From Paramecium octaurelia (taxonomy: Eukaryota > Ciliophora > Oligohymenophorea > Peniculida > Parameciidae), in contig CAJJDP010000069.1 of assembly GCA_905182995.1 (NCBI GenBank), positions 386,612 to 450,611 on the forward strand: a stretch of 64,000 nt of DNA. The letters are read 5' to 3'. The first letter of the stretch is position 1; each line of letters begins with the position of its first letter. A program made the position numbers and the translations under genes. This document shows, in pieces, positions 1 through 12,850 of the stretch. The notes under the pieces are model-generated. The model searched no databases, was not told where the DNA came from, and saw only the letters and a program-made list of their open reading frames with translations.

Positions 1-3000
1 TAAAGTCTATTATTAGAATTCTGCTTAATAAATAATTTGTAGGAAGTTTCATATGAACAAGGAAAGTAATTGTTTCATATTAATTCTTCTTCTTGAGAAT
101 GGAAAGAATATTATTTTATTATATAAGTAGAGTTGTAAATTGGGAATGTTTATAATGCTAATCTTTAGTGAATACATAAACAAATGTTCTAAGTTGACTT
201 ATGTATGAATAAAGATTGGCTCTAAAGTAATTTTATGCAGCACAATAATAATGTGGGAATGTAATGAGATGCATTTCTTATTTCTCAAGAACTACTTAAG
301 GCTTTGTTGAATAAATTCGTTTAACTTGCAGATTGCCAAATTCCTCTCCTTTACATGAAGCATTTATTAAATCAATGATAGTATTTTATCAAAATAAAGA
401 AAAATAAGAATTTCTAAATTATTTAATTATATTTTTCAGTTTATATTTGATAATAATATTAAAACATAGAAATTTCTCATCTGTTACTGGCAAGGCGAAG
501 TAATAGCAAGAAGTACATTATTGTTTTTACTTTATGAAACTGATATAAATTATAGGGGCCAAAATGATAATTGAAACACTTATCATAGGGCAAAATTAGT
601 AAAGAGATATAGGAAGAAAGTTGTATTCTCTTTTTATGTTAAAAGAATAATTACTTATAATTTAATACTTATTGAAGTCCCAAAATTATCAAATAAGGAT
701 CGATAATAATCAAAGGGTATCATAAGTCATTCCATTATGAAATAACTTTTTGGCTTTTTTGAATTTTCTGATATCAGAAGATATTAATTTAAACTCATAT
801 AATTCTGTTAATTTACATATTAAAGGTATGTAACTTCTTGACAAAAATCTCTGCCTTAAAAATCTCATAGCCTCTCATTGTTGATTAATATAGAAAATTT
901 TAGATTATTAACTATTTAATTGTGATTCTTTCTGTCTAATAAATATATATATCAAATGTATGAAAATCAATATCACAGTTTTTCCATATCAGATTTTAGG
1001 TAAATTTTAAATTTAAGGATTCTCAAATTAGAGCTTTAAAGAAAATAAAATGAATTCAATATACAAAACTCGAAAATTGTGGCATTTTTATTTTGAATTG
1101 AATATTTAGAGCTAATAATTTTGGTTAAGAAATTAATCAAAATGTATTCATTTAAGCTCCTTATAATAATTTAACATGCTGTTAATAATTTCTTATTTTA
1201 ATAATATGTTTTCTTAAAGTATGGTATACCACATCATTTTTTTTTTCTCAGTCCACCATATTTTCAAAGGTATGATAGATGGGTTTAACCTTACATTAAC
1301 TTTGAGTGAGGCAATGTGAGAGCAATCCTTTAGGTGATCGCCTCCTCAATTTACCAACTTTTAATCCCCTGCTCATATTACAGTCTCAGAAATAAACAGT
1401 GTCACGTGGGGGATGCTAGGATAACTCCAACATGAAAAAGGGTTTTGGAAAGTTTTTTCCAAATTTTTGATTTATTTCTTATAGTTACCTTTTTAAAAGA
1501 TGTTCCTTTAAAATCTCCATTTTTGTGCGAATATTTTTGGGTAGTTTTGTTTTTTCCCAAATATGGAACACTTTAGCCCTCCTTAAATATTATAGGTATT
1601 CTAGAAATACATCAAGACTAAATCGTCTTAATGAGCTTTAATAACTTCAGAAACTAGCTTTAGACCTAATTCACATCCAAAATGAGAATTTTGTTGATGT
1701 TTTTTTTATATGGTACCAATTCATGGACAAAAGATACCTCGTGCTATAGTCTAGGATTTAATGATTGACATTCTGATTAATGAATTGAATTAGTTGTTAG
1801 ATTCTACAAGCTATTTGTTCTAAAACTTTATTATTTTACTTTAGATTCTAGAGTTATTTTTCATTCAAAGCTATTGTAAAGTTTTAAATGAGTGATCATA
1901 GTGATAGAAATATCTATTCCAATTATTCATCTTATAATATCTCTGTGCACAATTTTGGCCCTTCCCTCTTAAATAGCTCAAGATTTCTTGAATGCACTAT
2001 AAGGTTGGAGAATTTCTATGGACATGGGGATCTTGAATAGTCATTTCCAGTAAGTTCAAGATACCTACTTTATTCTATGTTATAATCTTGAGTCAAGGTT
2101 AATTATAAGAACGTTGTAAGGCTACACTGTTGCTTTTAATTTTACATTTGAGCGTATAATTAACAGTAGTGTAAGCTGTAATAGTTACCTAATTATTAAG
2201 TGTAGTTTTCATTAACTGAAGCCTGAAATCATTATATCTTTATCAAATCAACTATGCATATTGATAGAAATTCAATTTCATAAACTTATTTCATGCAAAC
2301 AATTTTCCATAAGCATCCCTATTTTAGTTTGAATATAACCTAATATATGGTTGTATGATTTCATATTGGAATTCAAAATCATCTTCATACCTCGCCAATT
2401 AATCTATTCCAATTACAAACACATATTTTATTGATTTTTATGATGAGCGAGCTCATCCTTTGATTGTATATTCTATTTCAAAAATTAAATTCTTGAACTT
2501 TAATTTTTTTAGTAATTAACAATGATTGTTTTCAATTTTAATTAGAAGATTATATCTTTTTTCTAGCCTTATCATGTCGAAAAGACTTTTTGTAACTCTT
2601 ACGGGTCTGATTTAATAAAACAGTTTATTTTAAACAATTCATCAGCCTTTTAGAGAATGAAACAATATTAAGCCGAATTTATATTAACTTCATCCTAATC
2701 TAAATCAAAAAGCAATTTTATCAAATGCAAAGAAGGTAGCACTGACCATAATTAATCGTTTAATTAACCATTAGTAATGGAATAGAAGTGAAAATGCAGA
2801 TTCATACCGGATATTTTTGAATTCTTTCTTCAGAATGCTGCTTTAACAGTCTTATTAATTAATTAAATGATAGCAATAAACCTAGCCATTAACATACTCT
2901 AAAAACGCTTGATTGTAAAAACGTTGTTTGTTCCAATAGCTCCTAATATTATAATATAATCAGTTGGCTAATGATAAATTGAGGCTTTCTGATAAGATTT

Positions 3001-4804
3001 TAATTGCTAACCTTGGCTAAATTAACAAAATTCAAATTCTATTTTGAGAAGCTGAAATATTTTATTGAAAAATAATTGTATAAAATTCATGTCTAAATTC
3101 TTTCATCCCTTGTTTTATTACGCGTAAGTAAGTAAGAAGCACTGCATACTTATACTCACAGCAATTTGATTGATCCTAAACTAAGTTAAAATGCCTGATA
3201 AATATTTTCTGAAGATTCTAATTCTTTTCTAATCCCAACTTTGATGAATTTCTTTAATCCAGAATATCGCTTTTGTTTAAATTGAAAACAATTTCTTAAC
3301 TCATATTAAAATAAGAATTTAGTCAAGTTAAGATAATTAGGCTATGAGCTCCGATAACACGCAAAGTAAAATTATTCTATTTTTGAAAGATTCAACTGAT
3401 TTTCTCACCCTCATTGCTAAATCATAATTCATTTGTTTATTTTAGAAACCCTCACATTCTTTCTCTTTCTGATCTGGGTGCCTTTATTGTTTTCAGAGCA
3501 AGCATTTCGTAATTCAGACCTTAATAAATTTCATGCTATTAAAACAGAATGTAATGCCTAAAAATTTCTATTGGTCTAAAGAATAAACATGTTAAAGTGC
3601 AAGCTTCATGGCGCAGTTGTATACTTAATTTGTGTTATTTTTTTTCTTTAATAAAACTAATTTGACTGAATTTGGGGGTTCCTCATTATATTTTTATTGC
3701 TCCACTTAATCAATTTGAAAAATATATCAAAATTTATCATTCTATATTAATTGATTATTTTAGTAGAATTGAAAATTTTTTCACGTTTCACGTTTAATTT
3801 TTATTTATTGAATTTAAACTGCCAGAATAAGTTAAAAAATGCATTCGAAATAAAATGACACTACAGCATGTTTAAAATAAAATTCATATTTTTATTGAAT
3901 TAATGAATTTAATGTTTTGGGTTGAAACAAAAATAATGCAATTATTCAATCACACACATGATAAGTATGATTACTTTTCATCAATAGAGCCGAGTTCGTT
4001 TCAAATGATAATGATTTAAAAATTAGATTGTTATATTATTTTTTTTGAATACAATCTCTTTGCTGGAGGCCAATTCGATAGTCGAATCTGTGGAGTCCAT
4101 ATAGAAAGCCCTTCATCATGAAAAACTAATGTATGCATCTGCATCATGAAAAACTAATGTATACATCTGCTAAAGTCTTCAGCAATTTCCTGTGACTATT
4201 AGCCAAATATAACATTGACAAAATATAATCGAATTGAAACTAGATAGATTTAAATAGGGTAATTCTTAAATAAAAGTTCCTACAATAATATTATTTTCAG
4301 AGTTAGAGAAATATTGCTTTTAGGTATGGCCAATGAAAACTACTAGACAAAAAATAGCTAACAAATGTTCTTCATACGTTGGACGAAAATAATGAAGTAT
4401 TTTTAAAATTTTTTGATAGAGATAAAGTGATTAGCTTGACAAAAGAGTTCTATTTAAGCTCTAATAATGAAGTATTCCTGCTGTAACCCACAAGATCAAA
4501 TTCAGATCCTTCAAAATTAAATTTTATTAAATACTTAATACAAATCCTAAAAATTTTCATAATTTGTATTCTCTCACCTTATATTTCAATTTAAAATATT
4601 TGATGGCTATTCTAAAAATAATAAATAATTTTTCAGGATCATATATACTTTTCAATTTTAAGATGATTCTATTCAACAAGAATCAATTCATAGTTTACTT
4701 TTTCAGCTATAATTTGGATTTAATCAATACGAAAATAATTATTATCTAATAAGTTAGTAATGAAAATTTTGTTTATTATTATTATTGTTTTATTTTTAAT
4801 TTTA
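1..4804. other. Gene-poor AT-rich stretch
   Basis: I see no convincing gene on either strand. TGA occurs at short intervals in all frames, including the reverse strand, and no family motif or Paramecium-type short intron stands out. A 44-codon TGA-terminated frame at 2657-2791 (+) is too short to trust. Stretches this long without genes are unusual for a Paramecium somatic chromosome and fit germline DNA. Confidence 0.5.
4114..4169. repeat. 28-bp tandem duplication
   Basis: Two adjacent 28-bp units beginning CATCATGAAAAACTAATG, at 4114-4141 and 4142-4169, differ at one base (GTATGCATCTG against GTATACATCTG). It lies in the gene-poor region and has no visible coding role. Confidence 0.9.
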
Positions 4805-7487
4805 TCAATTATTATATTTAATTTCTTTGACTTTTTTGAATTCTTCTATCATGTTATTTAAATCTCTCTACATTTCCACCCAAACACCAACTTTTTAACC
4901 ATTTGTATAATCACCTTTGAATACTAATAAAGAGGAAAAGTTCGAATTATTCGATATTTCCTCCCAATTACCCAATTTAACTCCATAACCTTATTCATCA
5001 TAATTTCCTCCACCTCTAAATGTTTTTAGGTAATTTAATATTTTGATAAATAAAATATAATATATTACATCTTTTCTTTCTTACTTGCGTAATTCAACCA
5101 AATATCCCATCTACCCACTTTTTTACCATTTTGATATCTACCACTATATGTTGTTTGAGAGTAATCCCAAAAATTATCGAAAATTTCGATCCAATTGCCC
5201 TACTTAAATCCATTACCTGCTTCATCATAGAATCCACCACCACTAATTGTTCCCAACGTAATATTATTATTACACTAAATAATATATTTTTACATCTATT
5301 AATTTTTTCCTTTATACTTAAACCAAATATCCCATTTCCCAACTTTTTCACCTAGATTATATTCACCATTGTAAGTAACTTTAGATTCCCAACTAAAATT
5401 ATCTAGTATTTCTGTCCAATTACCGATTTTAAACCCTTAATTTTCTTCATCATATAATCCACCTCCACTAATTTTTTTTAAAATAATTATTTTTCAAACT
5501 AAATAATAGTTTTTACATTTTTTCATTTTGTTAATCCTCATAGTCCTTCTTATACCAAATATCCCATCTACCAACTTTTTTACCATTTTTATATTCACCC
5601 TTGTAAGTCACTTTAGATTCCCATCCAAAATAATCTGATATTTCCTCCCAATAACCAAATTTAATCCCTTCATTTTCTTCATCATATAATCCACCACCAC
5701 TAATATAATAATATTCAAAATTATTATTGTTAAAAACTCTATAATATATTTGTTACATTTTTTTATCGTTTTGTGTTCTCATATCCTTATACCAAATATC
5801 CCATCGACCAGCCTTTTTAGAATTTCTATATCTTCCTTTGTAGGTAATTTGAGACTTGGAGCAGAAATTATCTGCTATTTCTACCCAATCACCTAACTTT
5901 AATCCATCTCCTTCTTCATCATATAATCCACCACCACTAATATAAGTTAATTTTTCAATGATAAACTAAATAATAGTTTAGTTACATTATTTCTTTTTAT
6001 TTATTTTCTGCATCCTTAATATACCAAATCTTCCAACTACCAACTTTTTAACCGTTTTTATACCCTCCTTAATAGATTACTTATGATTCCCATGCATAAT
6101 TTTCCGAAATTTCTACCCATGGACCCAATTTCATTCCATTTCCTATTTCATCATATAATCCACCACCACTTTTTGTCATCCACTATTAGAAATTTTTTTT
6201 ACATTTAAATTCCACCAAATTTACAAATATCCCATCTACCAACCTTATCCCCATTTTTATATCTACCAATGTACTTAACTTACGACTAATTCCAAAAACC
6301 CTCGCTTAACTAAATCCATTTTCCATTTCTTAATCCTTATTTATTATAGTCGCCACCACCACTACAGCTAAATAATGCATTATTAATACATCTCTTTATT
6401 TTCATAAATATATTTCCAAATTCCATTCCTTAAACCCCCAATATACACACCTTCTTCCAAAATTTGAGCTTGACTTACAATAAAAATAGATTAGGTTACC
6501 TCCAATAATTTTTTATCATATCTCTCCATAAACCTTATTTTTCGCCATCATCAGAGTACTCTCCACCAACACCTTATAATTATTCACCTTTCCATGTTGC
6601 AATCCATTTTCCTACTTTTTGATTATTATGTCCATATTTTCCATGCCATTGAAGATACTAGATTTATTCTAAATTAATTAAAATTTTTGGCTTCCTTTTA
6701 GTATCTTGAATTTTATCTCTAAATAAATATTAACGATTCTTACGTTCTTATCATAGATCCATCTCTGAAATACTACATTTCTTAGTTCTATGTAAAGTTG
6801 ACTTGCAATTTTGTACTTCTTTATGAAGTTGGCTCATCATAAACCCAATATATTCCTGTATATGTTTTTGTGCCTTCTTCCCATAAGTATGACTCCTTTT
6901 TTTCAATTCTATAAGGATATTGGCAAATAGACTTACTTAAACATGTTTTAAATCTCCTTTATTTCGAATTTTAATTTATTACTAATAAACTTCATTTCTT
7001 TTTCTAACAACTCCTTAGCTTTATTCAATTTCTTAATATAATCACTTTTTTAAAGATTCCAGTCATCTAATAGTTCTCCTTGCTATATTGATACAAGATT
7101 ATCCATTTCTACTTACGATAAATTTTCCAAATTAATATCTTCGTTTAGTAGCTTAACATAGCACTAATCTTGCTCCTCAATTCTATTATAAATTGAGTTC
7201 ATGGAATTCTTAAAATCATCCCACATTTCTTTCATTATTTTTTTGTTTTCTGAGTAAAGGGTTTAAAACAGTATCCTAATTTAAGCTAACTAGTCCTAAT
7301 TGTCATTTTGTTTGTATGCTGATAATATCTTTTATAAACTTTTTGAAAATGTATTAATAGGGACTGCCCATCTCGTGCTGACGCCATGCTCAATAACACA
7401 TTCATTACAAAGTTTTCTTTAACATTTGTGTTGCGCTGTACAAATGAAAATAATTGGATTGTCTGAATGATCTAAGCAAAAACTCAT
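4805..7487 (-). CDS. B-box, coiled-coil and MORN/YwqK-like repeat protein
   Basis: About 760 residues in 11 exons. The ten introns are 28, 25, 26, 28, 34, 49, 57, 49, 51 and 53 nt; subtracting their 400 nt leaves exactly 761 codons including the TGA. Start is ATG at 7487. Residues 4-40 form a B-box-like zinc finger (CLDH...C...C..C..C...H), followed by about 150 residues of Lys/Glu/Gln-rich coiled coil. Next comes a divergent repeat (KVGKWIATWKGE...GLWRD), then eight tandem units of about 45 residues with consensus GGGLYDE.G.G.K.G.W.EI....Y.GEY.NGKKVGRWDIW. From the first GGG unit on, each unit is its own exon, entered through a phase-2 intron. These are MORN-type repeats, often annotated as 'antitoxin YwqK'; that name should not be read as a toxin system here. 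MORN repeats commonly mediate membrane or cytoskeletal binding; the real role is unknown. Paralog: 55742-57838. Confidence 0.9.
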
Positions 7488-9017
7488 TAATAAAAATAAT
7501 AATTATCCTCATTTCTATTACTTTTTAAATTCGTAAATTGCTGAATAAGAAGAATATTGTATTCAAGAATTCTCACACTTATAAAGATAAAAAGGGAATA
7601 ATATGAAAATTGAAATTATTGATAATTCCTAAATTTCATTTTTTCTTTAATTTCCATACTTCCTATATCTCAAAAAGTATTTAAGAAACAACAAAAAAAT
7701 TGAATATTTAAATTACTTCACCCTCTCATTATAAACTATCTAATCTCTACTCTATTGGCTAGTTTTTATGTATTCCAAAATCAATTATTCCTAAAAATTA
7801 CTTCAACAATTAAGATTATTTTGAAATTTAAAGATGAGAAACTTGATCCTATTTTTGAAAATTTTTCAGAAATTTTGAAAGGTACTTTTTCTTGTTTATG
7901 GCCTTATACATTTTAACCAAAAACTTAAACATAATTTTTCTTCATTAGTAAAATTATACTACTTCAAATTAATAATTTTATTAATTAGGTACATTAAGCT
8001 TCATTTGGCCATTAATTTATTAAGGTCACCATATTGCAAATAAAATTACTCATTTAAAGCCATTCTGAAATTGGTTAATTTTCTATTTAATTTAAACTAG
8101 CTGCATGCAATATTGAATTGATTAGAATATCTACATTATGATATTTTCTGTTTATTAACAAGGAGTAACGTAAAATTACAATTAGAAAAATGATTATTAG
8201 TAATATTGATATGTTGATTTTTGATTAAGGGAAATAACTCTAAGAAGTGTTTAGGTTTTGCTTCAAGTTCAGTTATTAATCACTTATCTTAGGCACTAAA
8301 TAGGACAACCTTTCGAAGTGTGAGCAGAAAAAATTATCTTTAAATAGTGACCTTTTTAATGATTTTGCATGAATAAATGCATTTTTTTAAATAAATACCA
8401 AAGTTTAGGCATATCTTTGATAATTCAACATTAGGTATGTATGAATGAAATTGCTTTAACAAATAAAGACTTTTTAATAATAATTTCGATATTACAAAAC
8501 CATACTTACTTATGTGATTAAATATTTCCAATTAAACCCTAGGAATTCCTACATTATATATCACTTCGAACCTATTTTAGTAATCTTTAATTAGGGAATT
8601 ATACATTTCCATTTAGGAAGTAATTCATTCGGACTCAGAAAGGTGGAGAGTTGACATAAATGTTTCAAAGATTTGAATAGATATGATCGCCAATTTTTCC
8701 AATTAACTCTATTTATTCAGAAGTTTAGCTAAGAGCAAATAAAGAGGTTTTTTGGAGTGTAAAATAAACATACTCAAGTGTAAGAATTTACTTTGAAAAA
8801 ATTATTATCTTGCACAGAAATAATGATGTATGTTTTCTAGTATAAGCTTATTTTATTCCATATTTAAAAAAATAATTGCTTTACTGAGGTTTCTTTGATT
8901 TTTAAATAGAATATTTTACTACAATTACCATCAAATCCAAGTCTTACTAAGTTTTTGTCTTTCTTTTACCATTTAGAATTAAGATACTTTTCTGATTCTT
9001 AATATAAAACTGAAAAA
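7488..9017. other. Intergenic, no gene seen
   Basis: Space between the start of the minus-strand MORN gene and the WD40 pseudogene. No TGA-free frame of useful length with protein-like composition was found on either strand. Promoters for the flanking divergent genes should lie here but no motif can be named. Confidence 0.45.
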
Positions 9018-11488
9018 ATGGGAGAAATAAAAAATTATTTTAATAATAAAGATCTGGACTGCAACTATGAATAGAAGGAAAGTTTATATGACATTTTAGC
9101 ATCATCAAAAGATATTAATGAATTAAGTCTTAGAGTCATATTAGAAATTTTAGAAAGTAAAAAACTTAAGACTTTCTGGATTTTATTTCTAAAGATTAGA
9201 ATCAAGAGGAATAAGACTAATATATGTTTTAAATTGAAAATGTCTATCCTGTTAAAAACACTTAGGAGTAAAATACTCTAATAAATAATATTAAGTTACT
9301 TGCCAATGGTACGAAAAATATTCAAGAACATGACTTCAATAAAAAGAATTATTCAACAGATGAACATATAGAGACTAGAAAACAACTTATAACAAAAATA
9401 TCTAATGAAAAGAACATACTTGAATTTTTAAAATTTTTAGTTCGCCTTACTGCTATAGATAAAAATTCATATAATGTAGATCGAATTCTTTAAATTTACT
9501 AGTGGAAATGAAGGCTGATTTGACGAATCAATGTTTTTAAAATATAAGGATTAAGATACTTCTTTAGTTGGAGTTAATCTTGTAAAATGTAATTTAAGCG
9601 AATCAATATTTGAAAATATCGATATAAGTGGGGTGAATTTAAATAGAGCATTATTAATTAATTGTAAATGGAGTAATATAAAAATAAATGAGTTACATCA
9701 ATTAAACGGTCATAATGAAGAGGTTTATTCAGTGTGCTTCTCTCCTGATGGTAACACTTTAGCATCTGGAAGTGGTGATAAGACTATCTGTTTATGGGAT
9801 GCTAAAACAGGTTTACAAAAAATTAAATTAGAAGGGCATAATATTGGAGTCACTTCAGTATGCTTTTTTCCTGATAGTAGTAAATTAGCTTCTTGTAGTC
9901 CAGATGCTACTATACGTATATGGGATGTTAAAAAGGAGAACAAAATCCAAATTAGAAGGGCATTAAAGTGCTATTTATTCAGTATGCTTCTCTCCTGATG
10001 GTACTTTGTTAGCATCTGGTAGCAGAGATAACTCTATATGGTTATGGGATATTTAGACAGGGTTACAAAAAATCAGATTAGAAGGTCATAGTGATTAGGT
10101 ATAATCAGTAAGCTTCTCTCTTGATGGAACTATTTTAGTCTCTGGAAGTGCAGATTGCTCCATTCGTTTATGGGATGTTAAAACAGGAGATCAAAAATCA
10201 AAATTAGATGGACATAGTAATTATGTGTGTGCAATATGCTTTTCTCCTGATTGTGCGACACTAGCATCCTGCAGCGACGATAACACGATTTGTTTCTGGG
10301 ATGTTCAGACAGGATAATAATAGTCAAAATTAGAGGGTCATAGTAATTGGGTTTCATCAATAGTCTTCTCTCATAATGGAACTACCCTAGTATCTGGAAG
10401 TGAAGATAAATCTGTTCTATTATGGGATGTTAAAACTGGGCATCAAAAGCTCAAATTAGATGGTCCAAATGGATATGTCTATTCAGTTTGTATCTCTCCT
10501 GATAGTACTACAATAGCATCTGGTAATGCAGATAAATCTATCCGTTTATGGGATATTACAACAGAGCAACAAAAGACTACATAAGAAAGCCATAGTAGTT
10601 TTGTATAATAGGTTTGCTTCTCTCCTGATGGAGACACAATAGCATCTGGAAGTGGAGATAAATCAATCCGAGTATGGGATGTCAAACAGGAAAGCAAAAG
10701 TTTAAACTAGAGGGTCATTCCAATTCCGTTTAATCAGTATGCTTCTCTCCCGATGGAACTTTGTTAGCATCTGGTAGCAGAGATACCTTCATTTATTTAT
10801 GTCCGTTTATGGGATGTGAAAGCATTGCAACTAAATTCTAAATTGGAAGGTCACGGTGCTTGGGTTTCATCAGTATGCTTCTCTCCTGATGGATCTATAT
10901 TAGCCTCTGGTAGTTACGATAATTCTATTTTTTTATGGGATGTCAAACAGGATAAATCTAATCTAAATTCGAAGGTCATAGCGATTTAGTATTATCTGTG
11001 TGCTTCTCTCATGATGGTTCTATATTAGCTTCTGGTAGTGGGGATAGCTCAATCCGTTTATGGGATGTTAAAACAGGACAACAAAAGTCTAAATTAGATG
11101 GTTAGAATGGATATGTGATATCAGTATCCTTCTCTCCATGAGGTACTATATTAGCATCTGGATATGAGGACAAATCTATCATTTTATGGGATGTTTAGAG
11201 AGAGCAATAATCATTACCATCGCAACTTAACTATCCTGATATTCTTGAAACCCAAGTTTTAGACAAAATCTATGAGAATGCAAGTATTTATTTACATTTT
11301 CTTTAGACAATACCAATATACCTATTCTTATTATATCTGAAAAACCACCTAAATTTTCAGCATAGGGAGCTATAATCTTTAAAGGAGATTTTATAAATCA
11401 TCAAGGCATAAATTTACGAAATCTTTTTAATTAAAAAGGAAATTATATTTTGGATAGCTAGATAGAGTTTTAGTAAAAACAGAATTGA
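9018..11488 (+). pseudogene. Decayed pentapeptide-like/WD40 repeat protein
   Basis: An N-terminal region (MGEIKNYF...) leads to a pentapeptide-like stretch (CNLSESIFENIDISGVNLN) and KINELHQLNGH, then 12 WD40 units of the type SVCFSPDGTTLASGS.DKSIRLWDVKTGQQK, ending near DSQIEFQQKQN and a TGA at 11486-11488. This domain order is typical of a large Paramecium family. The reading frame is broken: shifts near 9170, 9475, 9555, 9940, 10685, 10800 (about a 10-base insertion), 10950 and 11305, plus an in-frame TGA near 11140 where Asp is expected (SPDG becomes SP-stop-G). No single frame spans the gene. The breaks mostly sit in A-runs, so some could be sequencing errors, but the number and the TGA favour a pseudogene. 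Intact relatives are probably scaffolding beta-propellers. Confidence 0.85.
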
Positions 11489-11699
11489 TTAATATCAAGA
11501 ACATAATAATAATATATAAATGATTCATTATATATATTTTATTATATATATATATATTTTTTATGATTGAAAATATTAATTGAATTGTCAATTATTCTTT
11601 ATGTATTCTAAAAAAAATCGATTATCCTTTGATAAAATAGAGTGATCTGAAAAGATTAATACGAATAGAGGATGCAAATTATTTAATAAAAAATTTTCT

Positions 11700-12850
11700 C
11701 TTTACAAACGAAGTGTACAAATGTTGATTATGGATTTTAGTTTTCTTTACAATGAAGAAATTGGATGGTAATTTGCGATTCAATAGCAATATTGAAATCA
11801 AAAATAGCTAAAGATGTGCAAGATCCAGAATTTTTAAGAAAGACATACCTTAGGCAATTTTCTTAGGATGCTCCATAAAAAACATATTGTCAAAATATAT
11901 AATCGTAGATGCATACTTCAATACATTAAGCATTTACTTCTTTAATTTCTTCATCAATTAGGGAATAATCATCTTATTTAATTTCTTATGGATTAGAGTA
12001 TATGTTTTTGGATAGTTTGCTAAGGAAGTATAACATACTAAAATGTTGTATTTTTGCAAATCACATTTTGTAAAATGATCTAAATGCTTTTATTAGTTTA
12101 CCCGATTAAATAATAAAGACATTCTTAATAGCAATCATTTTTTTAGTACTATATTAATAAAATTACATTATTTTTCACATTTTCCTCGCAATATTTATAG
12201 AGTGGCTTGACTCAAATTTTTAAATTATTGTATTCTTTAGTGTAATCAAATGATGGACCTAAAATTTTGCAATCAGAGCATTATTAGAAATGATTGCAAA
12301 TAAAGTAAATTATAATCCAAATTCCACCCATCATTACCTGTTAATTTATAAGTCAGGGTTTGAAACCATTTTTTGGATTCTATACAATTTCCAAACAAGC
12401 TATCACATCATAATTTATTATTAATGTCTATCTATAATAATAAAAATAAGACCATAGTTTAGTAATCGCCTTGAAAACTTATATAACATTGATAATCATT
12501 CATCGAATAATAAGTCGGAAGTCAATCTGAAATATATTATCAAACGATGACTTTAATAATTTAATATATTCCTTATTCAGCTGTTTTTCTTTAATCAATT
12601 AAAGTTGTAGTACATTGTATTTATGTGAATTTTAATACTTATGAATTGTGTAAAAAACATTTACCGTATTATTAATATGACTAGTTTATTTCATAAATTT
12701 GACGATATCATAATAGAATGCTTAAGTTAAATCAATCTAATCTATCAATATTGTTTAACATTTTATATCTTGAAAAGTAAAATGGCAAAATGTTATTTCC
12801 AACTTGGTTTCAATAATTTGATCCTTAAAGAAAACATTGTAAGCAAATGA
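11700..12850 (-). pseudogene. Decayed gene with scattered cysteines
   Basis: Reverse-strand frames read as protein in several pieces: around 12840-12500 (VFFKDQIIETKLEITFCHF... to QIDFRLIIR), 12480-12300 (MNDYQCYISFQGDYQTMV... then CDSLFGNCIESKKWF), 12300-11970 (CNHFQQCSDCKILGPSFDYT... CEEN... CYQECLYY) and 11965-11720 (YSLIDEEIKEVNAQCIEVC...CTSLAIFDFN). The pieces are separated by in-frame TGA codons and frame changes that I could not all explain as short introns. Cys spacing suggests an extracellular domain, but I do not recognise the family. It could also be a real gene interrupted by unexcised IESs. Confidence 0.45.

Noticed and set aside
2657-2791. 44-codon frame MKQYQAEFILTSSQ...
   Set aside because: Too short in a code with one stop, no family match, overlapping frames equally open.
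4920-6380. The 45-57-nt segments between MORN repeats as IESs
   Set aside because: They are TA-containing at both ends, but TA-to-TA excision leaves ATG-TAG-TGG and puts the next repeat out of frame. GT-to-AG removal restores frame at all sites, and total lengths divide by three.
4805-7487. Bacterial-type YwqJK toxin-antitoxin system
   Set aside because: YwqK similarity reflects MORN-like repeats only. No toxin partner is present and the gene is an intron-rich ciliate gene.
9018-9518. A self-contained 166-codon gene in one frame
   Set aside because: From about 9170 the neighbouring frame reads far more like protein and leads into the WD40 family N-terminus, so the single-frame product is a frameshift artefact.
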